The notes under the pieces were generated by a model. It made no database searches, had not been told where the DNA came from, and saw only the letters and a list, made by a program, of their open reading frames with translations. A stretch of 64,000 nt of DNA from Mycobacterium xenopi (GTDB lineage Bacteria > Actinomycetota > Actinomycetes > Mycobacteriales > Mycobacteriaceae), in contig NZ_AP022314.1 in assembly GCF_009936235.1 (NCBI RefSeq), forward strand, positions 2,418,001-2,482,000, given 5' to 3'. This document shows positions 57,271 to 64,000 of this stretch, piece after piece (the stretch's first letter is position 1; every line of letters starts with the position of its first letter). The position numbers and the translations under genes are program-made.

Positions 57271-58341
57271 GTGGCTTCGGTGAGCTTCGAACAAGCGACA
57301 CGGCACTATCCTGCGACCACTCGGCCCGCGGTGGATCGACTGAACCTCGACGTCGCTGACGGCGAATTCGTCGTGCTGGTCGGACCGTCCGGATGCGGCA
57401 AAACCACGTCACTGCGAATGGTCGCCGGCTTGGAAGCCCTGGATTCGGGGCGGATCCGGATCGGGGCGCGTGACGTCACCGACGTCGAACCCAAAGACCG
57501 CGATGTGGCGATGGTCTTCCAGAACTATGCGCTGTACCCGCACATGACCGTGGCGCAAAACATGGGCTTCGCGTTGAGGGTCGCCCGAACGCCGAAAACC
57601 GAGATCCGCGACCGTGTGCTAGATGCGGCGCGATTGCTGGACTTAGAGCCCTATCTGGACCGCAAACCGAAAGATCTGTCCGGTGGCCAGCGGCAGCGGG
57701 TGGCGATGGGACGAGCGATCGTACGCCGCCCCCAGGTATTCCTGATGGACGAGCCGCTGTCCAACCTCGACGCCAAGCTGCGGGTGCAGACCCGCAGTCA
57801 GATCGCGGGGCTGCAACGGAGGTTGGGAACCACCACCATCTACGTCACCCATGACCAGGTGGAGGCGATGACCATGGGCGACCGCGTTGCCGTCTTGCGC
57901 GACGGCGTGTTGCAGCAGTGCGCGGCGCCCCGAGAGCTCTACCGCAATCCGGCCAACGTGTTCGTCGCGGAGTTCATCGGATCTCCGACGATGAATCTCT
58001 TTACCCTGCCGATCGTCGAGCACTCAGTATCGTTGGGCGACTGGCGGATTCCCGTTCCGCGGCAGGTCAGTGCCGCTGGTAACGAGGTTGTTGTCGGCAT
58101 CCGGCCGGAGCACTTCGAGGTGGGCAGCGTCGGCGTGGCGATGGAGGTCGACGTTGTCGAGGAGCTCGGCGCTGACGTCTACCTCTATGGCCGCATCGTC
58201 GGGCCCGACCGCAGCGCGGGGCAGCCGGTGACCGCTCGCGCCGACGGGCGCGACCCGCCCCAGCGGGGGAGCCGACTGCGCCTGCATCCCCAGGACGGTC
58301 ACGTGCATTTTTTCGGCATCGACGGCCGACGGATCGCGTGA
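57271..58341 (+). CDS. Sugar ABC transporter ATPase, MalK/UgpC type (Rv2038c-like)
   Basis: 356 residues from GTG 57271. Walker A GPSGCGKTTSLRM, Q-loop VFQNYALYPHMT, signature DLSGGQRQRVAMGRA, Walker B VFLMDEPLSNLDAK, and switch His in YVTHDQVEAMT. The C-terminal TOBE/regulatory part runs from ~residue 240 (VVVGIRPEHFEV). The last ~35 residues are somewhat irregular (ADGRDPPQRGSRLRLH). It energises the Rv2041c-Rv2039c-type importer encoded just upstream. Confidence 0.9.
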   Translation: MASVSFEQATRHYPATTRPAVDRLNLDVADGEFVVLVGPSGCGKTTSLRMVAGLEALDSGRIRIGARDVTDVEPKDRDVAMVFQNYALYPHMTVAQNMGFALRVARTPKTEIRDRVLDAARLLDLEPYLDRKPKDLSGGQRQRVAMGRAIVRRPQVFLMDEPLSNLDAKLRVQTRSQIAGLQRRLGTTTIYVTHDQVEAMTMGDRVAVLRDGVLQQCAAPRELYRNPANVFVAEFIGSPTMNLFTLPIVEHSVSLGDWRIPVPRQVSAAGNEVVVGIRPEHFEVGSVGVAMEVDVVEELGADVYLYGRIVGPDRSAGQPVTARADGRDPPQRGSRLRLHPQDGHVHFFGIDGRRIA

Positions 58342-58434
58342 GCGTGCCTCAAAGCGTCATGTTGGTGAACGGCGCCTAACGCAGATGGCGATCAGATTAA
58401 CAATTTCTGTTGGCGGTTCCATCTGATTCAAAGC

Positions 58435-58457
58435 GTGGATACTTCTTGGATACTTGC
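58435..58457 (+). repeat. Tandem TGGATACTT direct repeat upstream of 58488
   Basis: TGGATACTT occurs twice, about one helical turn apart, some 30-50 bases before the ATG of the small coiled-coil gene. It might be a binding site for a dimeric regulator; no known regulator is matched. Confidence 0.3.
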
Positions 58458-58487
58458 AAAGCAGCTCGGCAAGTCGGGAGGTCTCCC

Positions 58488-58877
58488 ATGATGCAACCTC
58501 TGAAGTCGGCAACTTTGGCGCCATCCCGACCGGCACCTAACCAATCCCCGCACGATGACCACGTGACCATCCGCATGCGGGAGCATCCATCGTTGATGCG
58601 ATCCTCTGCCGAGCGTCGCATGTTCGCAGCGGGCGACGGCGTGGCCCGTCAGGTAAACCCCGCAGACGCGGCCCAGGCGCGGCTCTTCGAGTCCATCCTG
58701 GAAGTGGAGGTCGCCCAATTGCAGCAACTGGCGATGGTTTTGGCTTCGCGGTGCGGCACACACAGCGTCGACGATGACCACTTACCGGAAACGTACAGCG
58801 AGCTCACAGCCCGCATCCAGGATGTCCATCGTTTGCTCGAACGGCTGCGCGATCGCTTCCCACACCGACCCGGTTAA
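58488..58877 (+). CDS. Small coiled-coil protein, paralogue 1
   Basis: 129 residues from ATG 58488 with GGGAG eight bases upstream. The N-terminal ~60 residues look unstructured. The C-terminal half is helical: AAQARLFESILEVEVAQLQQ, and ELTARIQDVHRLLERLRDRF. The same two helices recur in the protein at 59177-59500, so the two genes are duplicates. No named family is recognised. No membrane segment is present. Confidence 0.65.
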   Translation: MMQPLKSATLAPSRPAPNQSPHDDHVTIRMREHPSLMRSSAERRMFAAGDGVARQVNPADAAQARLFESILEVEVAQLQQLAMVLASRCGTHSVDDDHLPETYSELTARIQDVHRLLERLRDRFPHRPG

Positions 58878-59176
58878 CTCGACACTCATGCGGAGCCCGC
58901 TGACGACCGTATAGCGGGGTGTCCGGAAAGTGTTGGCCGGATGCCGTTTTCCAGCGTTGGATGCGCACTCGTGTTGACTGGGGATGGAGCAACCATCGCG
59001 GCTTCACGGCGGCGCGATCACTGCTCGCCGCCTCCGTAGGGTCGGCCGGACTGTATCGACGGTCACATCTGGAAGTCAACGGTTTGATCACCGCCACCTC
59101 GGCGACCAAGATGATGGGCGGTGCGCCGGTACTGGGCACCTAATCGGGAGGACGTCGGCGGGTCGGAGTCTGGCTT
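58878..59176. other. Gap between the two coiled-coil paralogues
   Basis: 299 bases. A 74-residue frame (58919-59143) is open but has no recognisable motif and no convincing ribosome site, so I do not call it. No terminator or promoter could be assigned. Confidence 0.35.
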
Positions 59177-59500
59177 ATGACGCAATCCATGGATGCGAGG
59201 CCACGGGCGGCCAACCGCGGCGCGGCGCCGTCGCGCAACGCCGCCGAGGTAGCGCAGGCGCGAATCTTTGAGGGCATTCTGCGCGCAGAGATTTCACGGC
59301 TGGAGGAGCTGGCGAGGTCCCTGCCCGACCGCGGGCTTCGGCGCCAGCGAATGCCCGGTGGTAAGCCGCCCGAGGAGCTGGTGCAGCTGCGCGCGCGCAT
59401 TAACGAGGCCAACCGGCTGCTTGAGACGCTGCGGCGTCGATTCCTGCATCCCCGCAGACCGGACGGCCCTGGTGGCGGGTGCACCACGTCAAGGCGTTAA
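59177..59500 (+). CDS. Small coiled-coil protein, paralogue 2
   Basis: 107 residues from ATG 59177. Its helices VAQARIFEGILRAEISRLEE and LRARINEANRLLETLRRRF align with paralogue 1 at 58488. The stop lies 22 bases inside the CapA-like gene, suggesting coupled expression. The function is unknown; a scaffold or regulatory partner for the CapA-like enzyme is possible from position only. Confidence 0.65.
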   Translation: MTQSMDARPRAANRGAAPSRNAAEVAQARIFEGILRAEISRLEELARSLPDRGLRRQRMPGGKPPEELVQLRARINEANRLLETLRRRFLHPRRPDGPGGGCTTSRR

Positions 59501-60609
59501 GTCGGCTCCGCGACAGCGGCCCGGTCATCTTCCTGTGCGGCGATGTGATGACCGGTCGCGGCATCGACCAGATACTTCCGCACCCGGGCAGCCCTGACCT
59601 ACGCGAGCCTGCGGTGAGTGATGCCCGGACCTACGTGACGCTCGCCGAGCACCTCAACGGACCGGTCCCCGTGCCCGCCGATGTGACATGGCCATGGGGA
59701 GACGCCCTGGCTGTGTTGGACGAATTCGCCCCTGAAATCCGGTTGATCAATTTGGAAACCAGCATTTCCGACGACGGCGAGTTCGCGGCGGGTAAGGCCG
59801 TGCACTATCGGATGCACCCCAACAACATCGGATGCCTGAGCGCGGCGCGGCCAGACGTCTGCGCGATCGCCAACAATCACATCCTCGATTTCGGTTACCG
59901 CGGACTGGCCGACACCTTGCGTGCCTTGAACGACGCCGGGATCCAGGCCGTTGGTGCCGGATCAACCGCCGGCGAGGCGGAACGCGCGGTCATGGTGGCC
60001 GGGGGCACAGGCAAGCGCATCGTTGTTGCCGCGTGTGGCATGGAGTCCAGCGGCATCCCCCGCTCATGGGCGGCCAGCCATAGCTGGCCGGGTGTGGCGT
60101 TGGTGACCGACCTGTCTGACCGCAGCGCCACGGCGGTCGCTGCGCGCGTGCTGGCGGAGAAACGGCCTGGCGACGTCACGATCGTCTCCGTTCATTGGGG
60201 CTCCAACTGGGGTTATGACGTCAGCGCGGCTCAGGTCGGGTTTGCACACCGGTTGATCGACGCCGGCGTCGACATCGTGCACGGGCATTCGTCGCACCAT
60301 CCGCGACCGATCGAGCTCTACCGCGACAAGTTGATCTTGTACGGGTGCGGGGACGCGCTCGACGACTACGAAGGGATCACCGGATACGAGGAGTTCCGGC
60401 CGAACCTGCGACTGATGTACTTCGCCTCGGTCGACAACGGCCGCGTCGGATTGCAGATGGTGCCGATGCGGATGCGCAGACTCCGGCTCGAGCGTGTTCC
60501 GCACGACTATGCCGAGTGGCTACGGCGCACGCTGGATCAGATCAGTCGCCCGTTCAAGACAAAAGTTGGTGAAGCGACCGACGGTGTCCTCTCGGCCTGT
60601 CCGGCATAA
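59479..60609 (+). CDS. CapA-like metallophosphatase-fold protein (Rv0574c-like)
   Basis: 376 residues from GTG 59479. Core motifs are VIFLCGDVMTGRGIDQIL, RLINLETSISD, VCAIANNHILDFGYRGLADT, VSVHWGSNWG and VHGHSSHHPRPIELYRDKL, typical of the PGA_cap (CapA) calcineurin-like family. In other bacteria these proteins act in poly-gamma-glutamate capsule production; the role in mycobacteria is not settled. No signal peptide is seen. It overlaps the coiled-coil gene and is followed by the deacetylase-like gene after 92 bases. Confidence 0.85.
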   Translation: MHHVKALSRLRDSGPVIFLCGDVMTGRGIDQILPHPGSPDLREPAVSDARTYVTLAEHLNGPVPVPADVTWPWGDALAVLDEFAPEIRLINLETSISDDGEFAAGKAVHYRMHPNNIGCLSAARPDVCAIANNHILDFGYRGLADTLRALNDAGIQAVGAGSTAGEAERAVMVAGGTGKRIVVAACGMESSGIPRSWAASHSWPGVALVTDLSDRSATAVAARVLAEKRPGDVTIVSVHWGSNWGYDVSAAQVGFAHRLIDAGVDIVHGHSSHHPRPIELYRDKLILYGCGDALDDYEGITGYEEFRPNLRLMYFASVDNGRVGLQMVPMRMRRLRLERVPHDYAEWLRRTLDQISRPFKTKVGEATDGVLSACPA

Positions 60610-60701
60610 GCCGGACCAGGCAACAGAATCGCTAGCCCGAAAGGGGAGCGGCGCACCCGCAACCCGGTCTTATCCACTAGGGTGCCGGCAGGAGTTGAGG
60701 A

Positions 60702-61733
60702 ATGACAACGGTTTACGCGACCCATCCCCGGTACACCGAACATGATTTGCCGGGTCATCCCGAATGCGCGGACCGAATCCGAGCGGTCTGGCAAGGGTTG
60801 CGCGAAAGCGGGCTGGACGCGCGGATGCGCCCACTTGAGGTCCAGGCTCTCGACACCGACGCGGTTCTCGCCGTGCATACGGCCGACTACCTCGACATGC
60901 TGCGGCGGATTAACGACACGCCACGGACGATCCATCTGGACCCCGATACCTACGCGGGACCGGACGCCCTGACGATCGCGCGGCTGTCGGCCGGTGGCGT
61001 AATCGCCGCGACCGACGCGGTACTCGGCGGCGCGGCTGACAATGGGCTGGCTGCGATCCGCCCGCCGGGACATCATGCGATGCCCGACCGCGCCATGGGC
61101 TTCTGTCTGCTGGGCAACGTCGCAATCGCCGCGCGCCACGCCCAAAACCGATACGGCATCCAACGGGTCTTGGTGGTCGATTACGACGTGCACCACGGCA
61201 ATGGCACCGAAGCAATGTTCTACGACGATCCCTCGGTGCTGTACATCTCGACACACCAGTACCCGTTCTACCCCGGCACAGGCGCTGCCAACGACGTCGG
61301 CACCGGCCGGGGCCAGGGTTACACGATCAACATCCCGTTGCCCGCCGGAAGCGGCGACTCGAACTACGCGATGGTGTTCGACCAGATCGTCTGGCCCGCC
61401 GCCGAGCGTTTCGCCCCCGAGTTGATCCTGGTGTCGGTGGGATTCGACGCGTACTGGGCAGATCCGCTGGCGGCGATGCGCCTGACGTTGAACGGCTATT
61501 CCCGTCTTGCCGAAGAGGTCATCGGCATGGCGCGACGCTGGTGTGCGGGCAAGATTGTCTTCGCCCTCGAGGGCGGCTACGACTTGGATGCGCTCCGTTA
61601 TGGCGTCGCGAACGTGGCTCGCCTGCTGCTCGACGAGCCGCCGGTCGATCCGCCGGGCACACGGCCGAGCCCGCGACCCGAGCCCGATATCGACGCCCTC
61701 GTTGCACGGCTCAAGCAACTCCACACGCTGTAG
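60702..61733 (+). CDS. Histone-deacetylase/AcuC-family amidohydrolase
   Basis: 343 residues from ATG with GGAG/GAGG ribosome sites. Class II HDAC-like motifs: the catalytic His pair in RPPGHHAMPDRAMGFCLL, the metal site VVDYDVHHGNGTE, and SVGFDAYWADPLAAM; FALEGGYDLDALRYGV closes the active site. It probably deacetylates acetyl-lysine or acetylpolyamine substrates. It is convergent with the secreted-protein gene, with only 25 bases between the stops. Confidence 0.92.
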   Translation: MTTVYATHPRYTEHDLPGHPECADRIRAVWQGLRESGLDARMRPLEVQALDTDAVLAVHTADYLDMLRRINDTPRTIHLDPDTYAGPDALTIARLSAGGVIAATDAVLGGAADNGLAAIRPPGHHAMPDRAMGFCLLGNVAIAARHAQNRYGIQRVLVVDYDVHHGNGTEAMFYDDPSVLYISTHQYPFYPGTGAANDVGTGRGQGYTINIPLPAGSGDSNYAMVFDQIVWPAAERFAPELILVSVGFDAYWADPLAAMRLTLNGYSRLAEEVIGMARRWCAGKIVFALEGGYDLDALRYGVANVARLLLDEPPVDPPGTRPSPRPEPDIDALVARLKQLHTL

Positions 61734-61758
61734 CAGGCTTGTCGACGTCCACGCCCGG

Positions 61759-62166
61759 TTAAAGACCGCCGCAGCGTGAGGGCGCCAGGATGGGCGACCA
61801 TGGTGGGCAATCCGGCGGCAGCGGTTGCGGCGGTGGGGGCGTATACGGAGGTGGGGGCGGAGGCGGCGGGGGAGCCTGATGCGGACTGCCGTGCCAGGGG
61901 TAGATGGTGTTGGCGTCGATGTCGACGACGCCCTCCGAAGTCCAATACCAGTCGTGGCAGATATTCCAGTCCCACGTGATGACTTGGCTTCCCGGTATCG
62001 GTGGGTCGCCGGGGCACCAATGGGTGCAGGTCATCCCGCCGGGGCAGTTCCCACCTTGATAACTAGGGCCGGTGGCCTGAGCGGTTCCGGGTCCCACACC
62101 GAATCCGGCCACGCCGAGACTGCCCGACACCATCATGATGGTTGCGAACCGCACGATTCGGCCCAT
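61759..62166 (-). CDS. Secreted proline-rich small protein
   Basis: 135 residues from ATG 62166. A signal peptide (RIVRFATIMMVSGSLGVAGF up to AQA) is followed by a Cys-rich domain (NCPGGMTCTHWCPGDPPIPG, VITWDWNICHDWYWT) and a polyproline tail (PPPPPPPPPYTPPPPQPLPP). It is expected to be exported and cell-wall-associated. Similar small secreted proteins are common in mycobacteria with no known function. A longer upstream frame to 62499 exists, but the signal peptide decides this start. Confidence 0.82.
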   Translation of the reverse strand: MGRIVRFATIMMVSGSLGVAGFGVGPGTAQATGPSYQGGNCPGGMTCTHWCPGDPPIPGSQVITWDWNICHDWYWTSEGVVDIDANTIYPWHGSPHQAPPPPPPPPPYTPPPPQPLPPDCPPWSPILAPSRCGGL

Positions 62167-62829
62167 TGTGGTTCCTTTCGTGAGGGACGTTACCCCGGTG
62201 GCGTTGTCAGTGCAGCCCACAAAGCCGGAGGCCTGGATATCGATCTCGACTACTATGCCGGGTTTGGACAGCGGCTGCATGGCAAATGCGGCAAAACGAG
62301 CCACGTGTACCGCAGTGACATCAGCCCTATTGTCTCCCAGCGAAATTGGCTCAGCACATGCGCAGCACGGGTGCGGCCCTCTACTCATGCTGATGAGGCC
62401 TTGTGGTGTGAGCCGAGTAAGCGTGGACGAGTGCACTGCTGAGTTTCGATATGACGTGGGTGAGTTCGTGTTCGGCGTCGTGTGCAATGTGGTGGGCATC
62501 GTTGAGGCTGAGCCTTGGATCTATGTCGAGTTCGGCGTCGGCGTGCAAGCGGTGGCCGATCCGGCGCATGCGCGGTGCCTTTCGTCGGTGTGGTGATGCG
62601 CAGCGCAACTTTCGTGAGTCATTGTCCGACCGCTTTTAGTGGTTGATCGCCTCCAAGGGAGCGGATCTCGCAGTCGCTGCGGTGATGCGCTGGGATGCCA
62701 GGGACGGCGCGCCGGGCGTTGAACACCGGATCGATCACCAATGGGCGGACATCCTGGTTTTCCAGGCCGTAGACCATGGCGTGTCGGTCCGGCGGGCGGG
62801 TCGTGTCCCTCCGGCGGTGTAAAAGAGTT
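62167..62829. other. Gene-poor degraded stretch
   Basis: About 660 bases between the secreted-protein start and the IS256-family element. Only the truncated cation-efflux fragment (62381-62575, minus) is recognisable. Several short frames are open but carry no motif. The mix of fragments next to a transposase suggests a rearranged, decaying region. Confidence 0.5.
62381..62575 (-). pseudogene. C-terminal fragment of a cation diffusion facilitator (CDF)
   Basis: The minus-strand frame ends with RRIGHRLHADAELDIDPRLS, LNDAHHIAHDAEHELTH, and SSALVHAY, which is the cytoplasmic C-terminal domain of CDF metal exporters. The membrane part that should precede it is absent; upstream sequence stops resembling the family near 62575 and reaches the IS256-type element by ~62830. 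It is a 5'-truncated remnant, probably from insertion or deletion linked to the IS. Confidence 0.65.
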
Positions 62830-62883
62830 CGGACGTAGGTTCCCTCCAAGACCGGCGAGTCTAAGGAAAGGAGCCTACGTCCG
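62830..62883 (+). promoter_or_regulatory. Stem-loop covering the IS256 transposase start
   Basis: 62830-62843 (CGGACGTAGGTTCC) pairs with 62870-62883 (GGAGCCTACGTCCG) at 13 of 14 positions. The 3' arm contains part of the AAGGAAAGGAG ribosome site and reaches the GTG start, so a transcript entering from outside could fold and block translation. The terminal repeat of the element probably lies just upstream (~62800-62825), but I cannot fix its boundary without the right end. Confidence 0.55.
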
Positions 62884-64000
62884 TGTCGAAGAGGTTATCG
62901 CCTGCGCAGCGGTTGCAGGAAGAAATTGATGGGGTGTTCGCTGGCGGTGAGGATCTGGCGGGTGCGATTGAGGAGGTGGCGCGGTTGGGTGCGCGGTTGT
63001 TGTTGCAGACCGCGATCGAGGCCGAGGTGAGCGCGTTTTTGGGCCGGGAGCGCTACCAGCGGGCCGCGGCAGCCGAGGATGCACGTGCGGGGATGCGCAA
63101 CGGCTATTGCCCGACCACGGTAAAGACCACGGCGGGGCCGGTGACGCTGCAGCGGCCTAAGGTGCGTGGCACCACTGAGCGGTTCGCTTCCCAGCTGTTC
63201 GGTACGGGGGTGACCAAGACCAACGCGCTGGAGTCGCTGGTGATCGCCGGGTTCGTGCGCGGGTTGTCGACCCGCGATGTGGAGGCCACCTTGGTCGAGG
63301 CGCTGGGTGAGGCTGCGGCGGTGTCGAAGTCGACGGTGTCGCGGATCTGCGAGGACATCCGCGACCAGTTCGAGGCCTGGAGCGCTCGCCGGCTCGATGA
63401 CATCGAGCTGGATTACCTGTTTCTCGACGGCAGCCACTTCAAATACCACGCCAATGCCTCGGCCGAGCCGGTGTTGGCCGCCTGGGGCATCGACACCGAC
63501 GGCAAACCGGTGTTCGTCGGGCTGGATGCGGCCGCCAGCGAGTCCGGCGATGCCTGGGAGGGTTTCTTGACCGGGCTCGGCGAGCGCGGCCTGGCGTGTC
63601 CGCTGCTGGTGATCAGCGACGGTGCACCCGGGCTGATCGGCGCGGTCGAGACCACCATGGGCGCAGCGCTGCGGCAACGCTGCCTGATCCATCGCGCCCG
63701 CAATATCTTGGCCAAGGTGCCCAAGAACGCCCAGGCCGACATCAAGGCCGATTACTGGGCGATCTTCGACCTGCCCGACAACATCGAACCCGGCCTGGAT
63801 GCGGTCAAACTCGCCCAGAGCCGCATCGACACGTTCGCCAAACGCTGGCGCGACTCCTACCCGGCGGCGGTGCGCTGTCTGCTCGATGACCGCGAATCGC
63901 TGACGGTCTACCTGCGATTTCCGCGCGAGCACTGGACACGGGTGCGTCACTCCAATTTCATCGAGCGCACCTTCGGCGAGACCCGCCGCCGCGTCAAGGT
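62883..64000 (+). mobile_element. IS256-family (Mutator-type) transposase, 5' part
   Basis: At least 372 residues, open to the window edge. Start GTG 62883 after AAGGAAAGGAG. DDE features: Asp in LDYLFLDGSHFKYH, Asp in LLVISDGAPGLIGAVE, and Glu in HSNFIERTFGETRRRVKV close to the edge; the intervening CLIHRARNILAKVPKNAQAD is the family's CxxH-like segment. The N-terminal domain has LLLQTAIEAEVSAFLGRERY and GMRNGYCP. The frame is intact as far as seen, so it may be active. The right terminus is outside the window. Confidence 0.93.

Noticed and set aside
58919..59143. 74-residue open frame between the two coiled-coil genes
   Set aside because: No motif, weak ribosome site and unremarkable composition.
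62619..62849. 76-residue minus-strand frame upstream of the IS256 transposase
   Set aside because: No family resemblance I can support; it partly overlaps the stem-loop of the element.

Overview
The window is high-GC actinobacterial DNA and clearly comes from a non-tuberculous Mycobacterium. Much of the gene order is the mirror image of M. tuberculosis H37Rv Rv2071c to Rv2038c as I remember it: cobM-cobK, cobI-cobH-cobG, cobN, Rv2061c, Rv2054, lnt/ppm1 (Rv2051c), rbpA (Rv2050), Rv2049c, pks12 (Rv2048c), Rv2047c, lppI, lipT, pncA and the Rv2041c-Rv2038c sugar importer. Lnt and Ppm are separate genes here, whereas M. tuberculosis has them fused. The likely methylmannose-polysaccharide locus also points to a non-tuberculous species. 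I do not name a species. I see no rRNA, tRNA or CRISPR array.

Layout. 1-17300 holds anaerobic-type cobalamin (B12) genes: cobM-cobK on +, cobG-cobH-cobIJ on -, cobN on +. They are interleaved with two paralogous large LuxR (LAL) regulators and a methionine-salvage operon mtnAB-mtnD-mtnC, with MtnA and MtnB fused. 17300-22300 holds small housekeeping genes, the lipoprotein acylation and mannosylation pair lnt-ppm, and rbpA. 22600-37800 holds the bimodular mycoketide synthase pks12 and its partner, the Rv2047c homologue. 37800-40060 has lppI and lipT.

40054-52140 is an accessory block that I do not recall between lipT and pncA in H37Rv. It carries a kinase-lipocalin-like fusion, gluconokinase, small membrane proteins, an IS3-family element, a TetR gene and a four-gene methyltransferase/glycosyltransferase/toroid-hydrolase locus. 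That locus resembles the 3-O-methylmannose polysaccharide (MMP) cluster. 52182-58341 holds pncA, a DoxX/ECF sigma pair and the sugar ABC importer. 58488-64000 holds two paralogous coiled-coil proteins, CapA-like and histone-deacetylase-like enzymes, a secreted Pro-rich protein, a truncated cation-efflux gene and the left part of an IS256-family element.

Main discovery. The IS3-family element at 44493-46950 is 2458 bp. It has 28-bp inverted ends (25/28 matches), TG...CA termini and a 3-bp target duplication (GGT). Besides orfA/orfB it carries a complete passenger gene: an XPF/ERCC4-type nuclease fused to an Lsr2-type DNA-binding domain. Removing the element and one GGT exactly restores the start codon and reading frame of the interrupted DUF6328-type membrane gene, so the whole 2.46 kb moved as a unit.

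Second discovery. An identical 15-nt palindrome-containing site lies at both outer edges of the TetR/MMP-like locus, next to -10 candidates, and looks like the TetR operator.

Quality warning. Six conserved genes (cobG, mtnAB, pks12 twice, the Rv2047c homologue and the nuclease-Lsr2 gene) each show a one-base loss in a homopolymer run. Restoring one base gives the expected family protein in every case. This pattern suggests sequencing error rather than gene decay. Coordinates below span the corrected genes.
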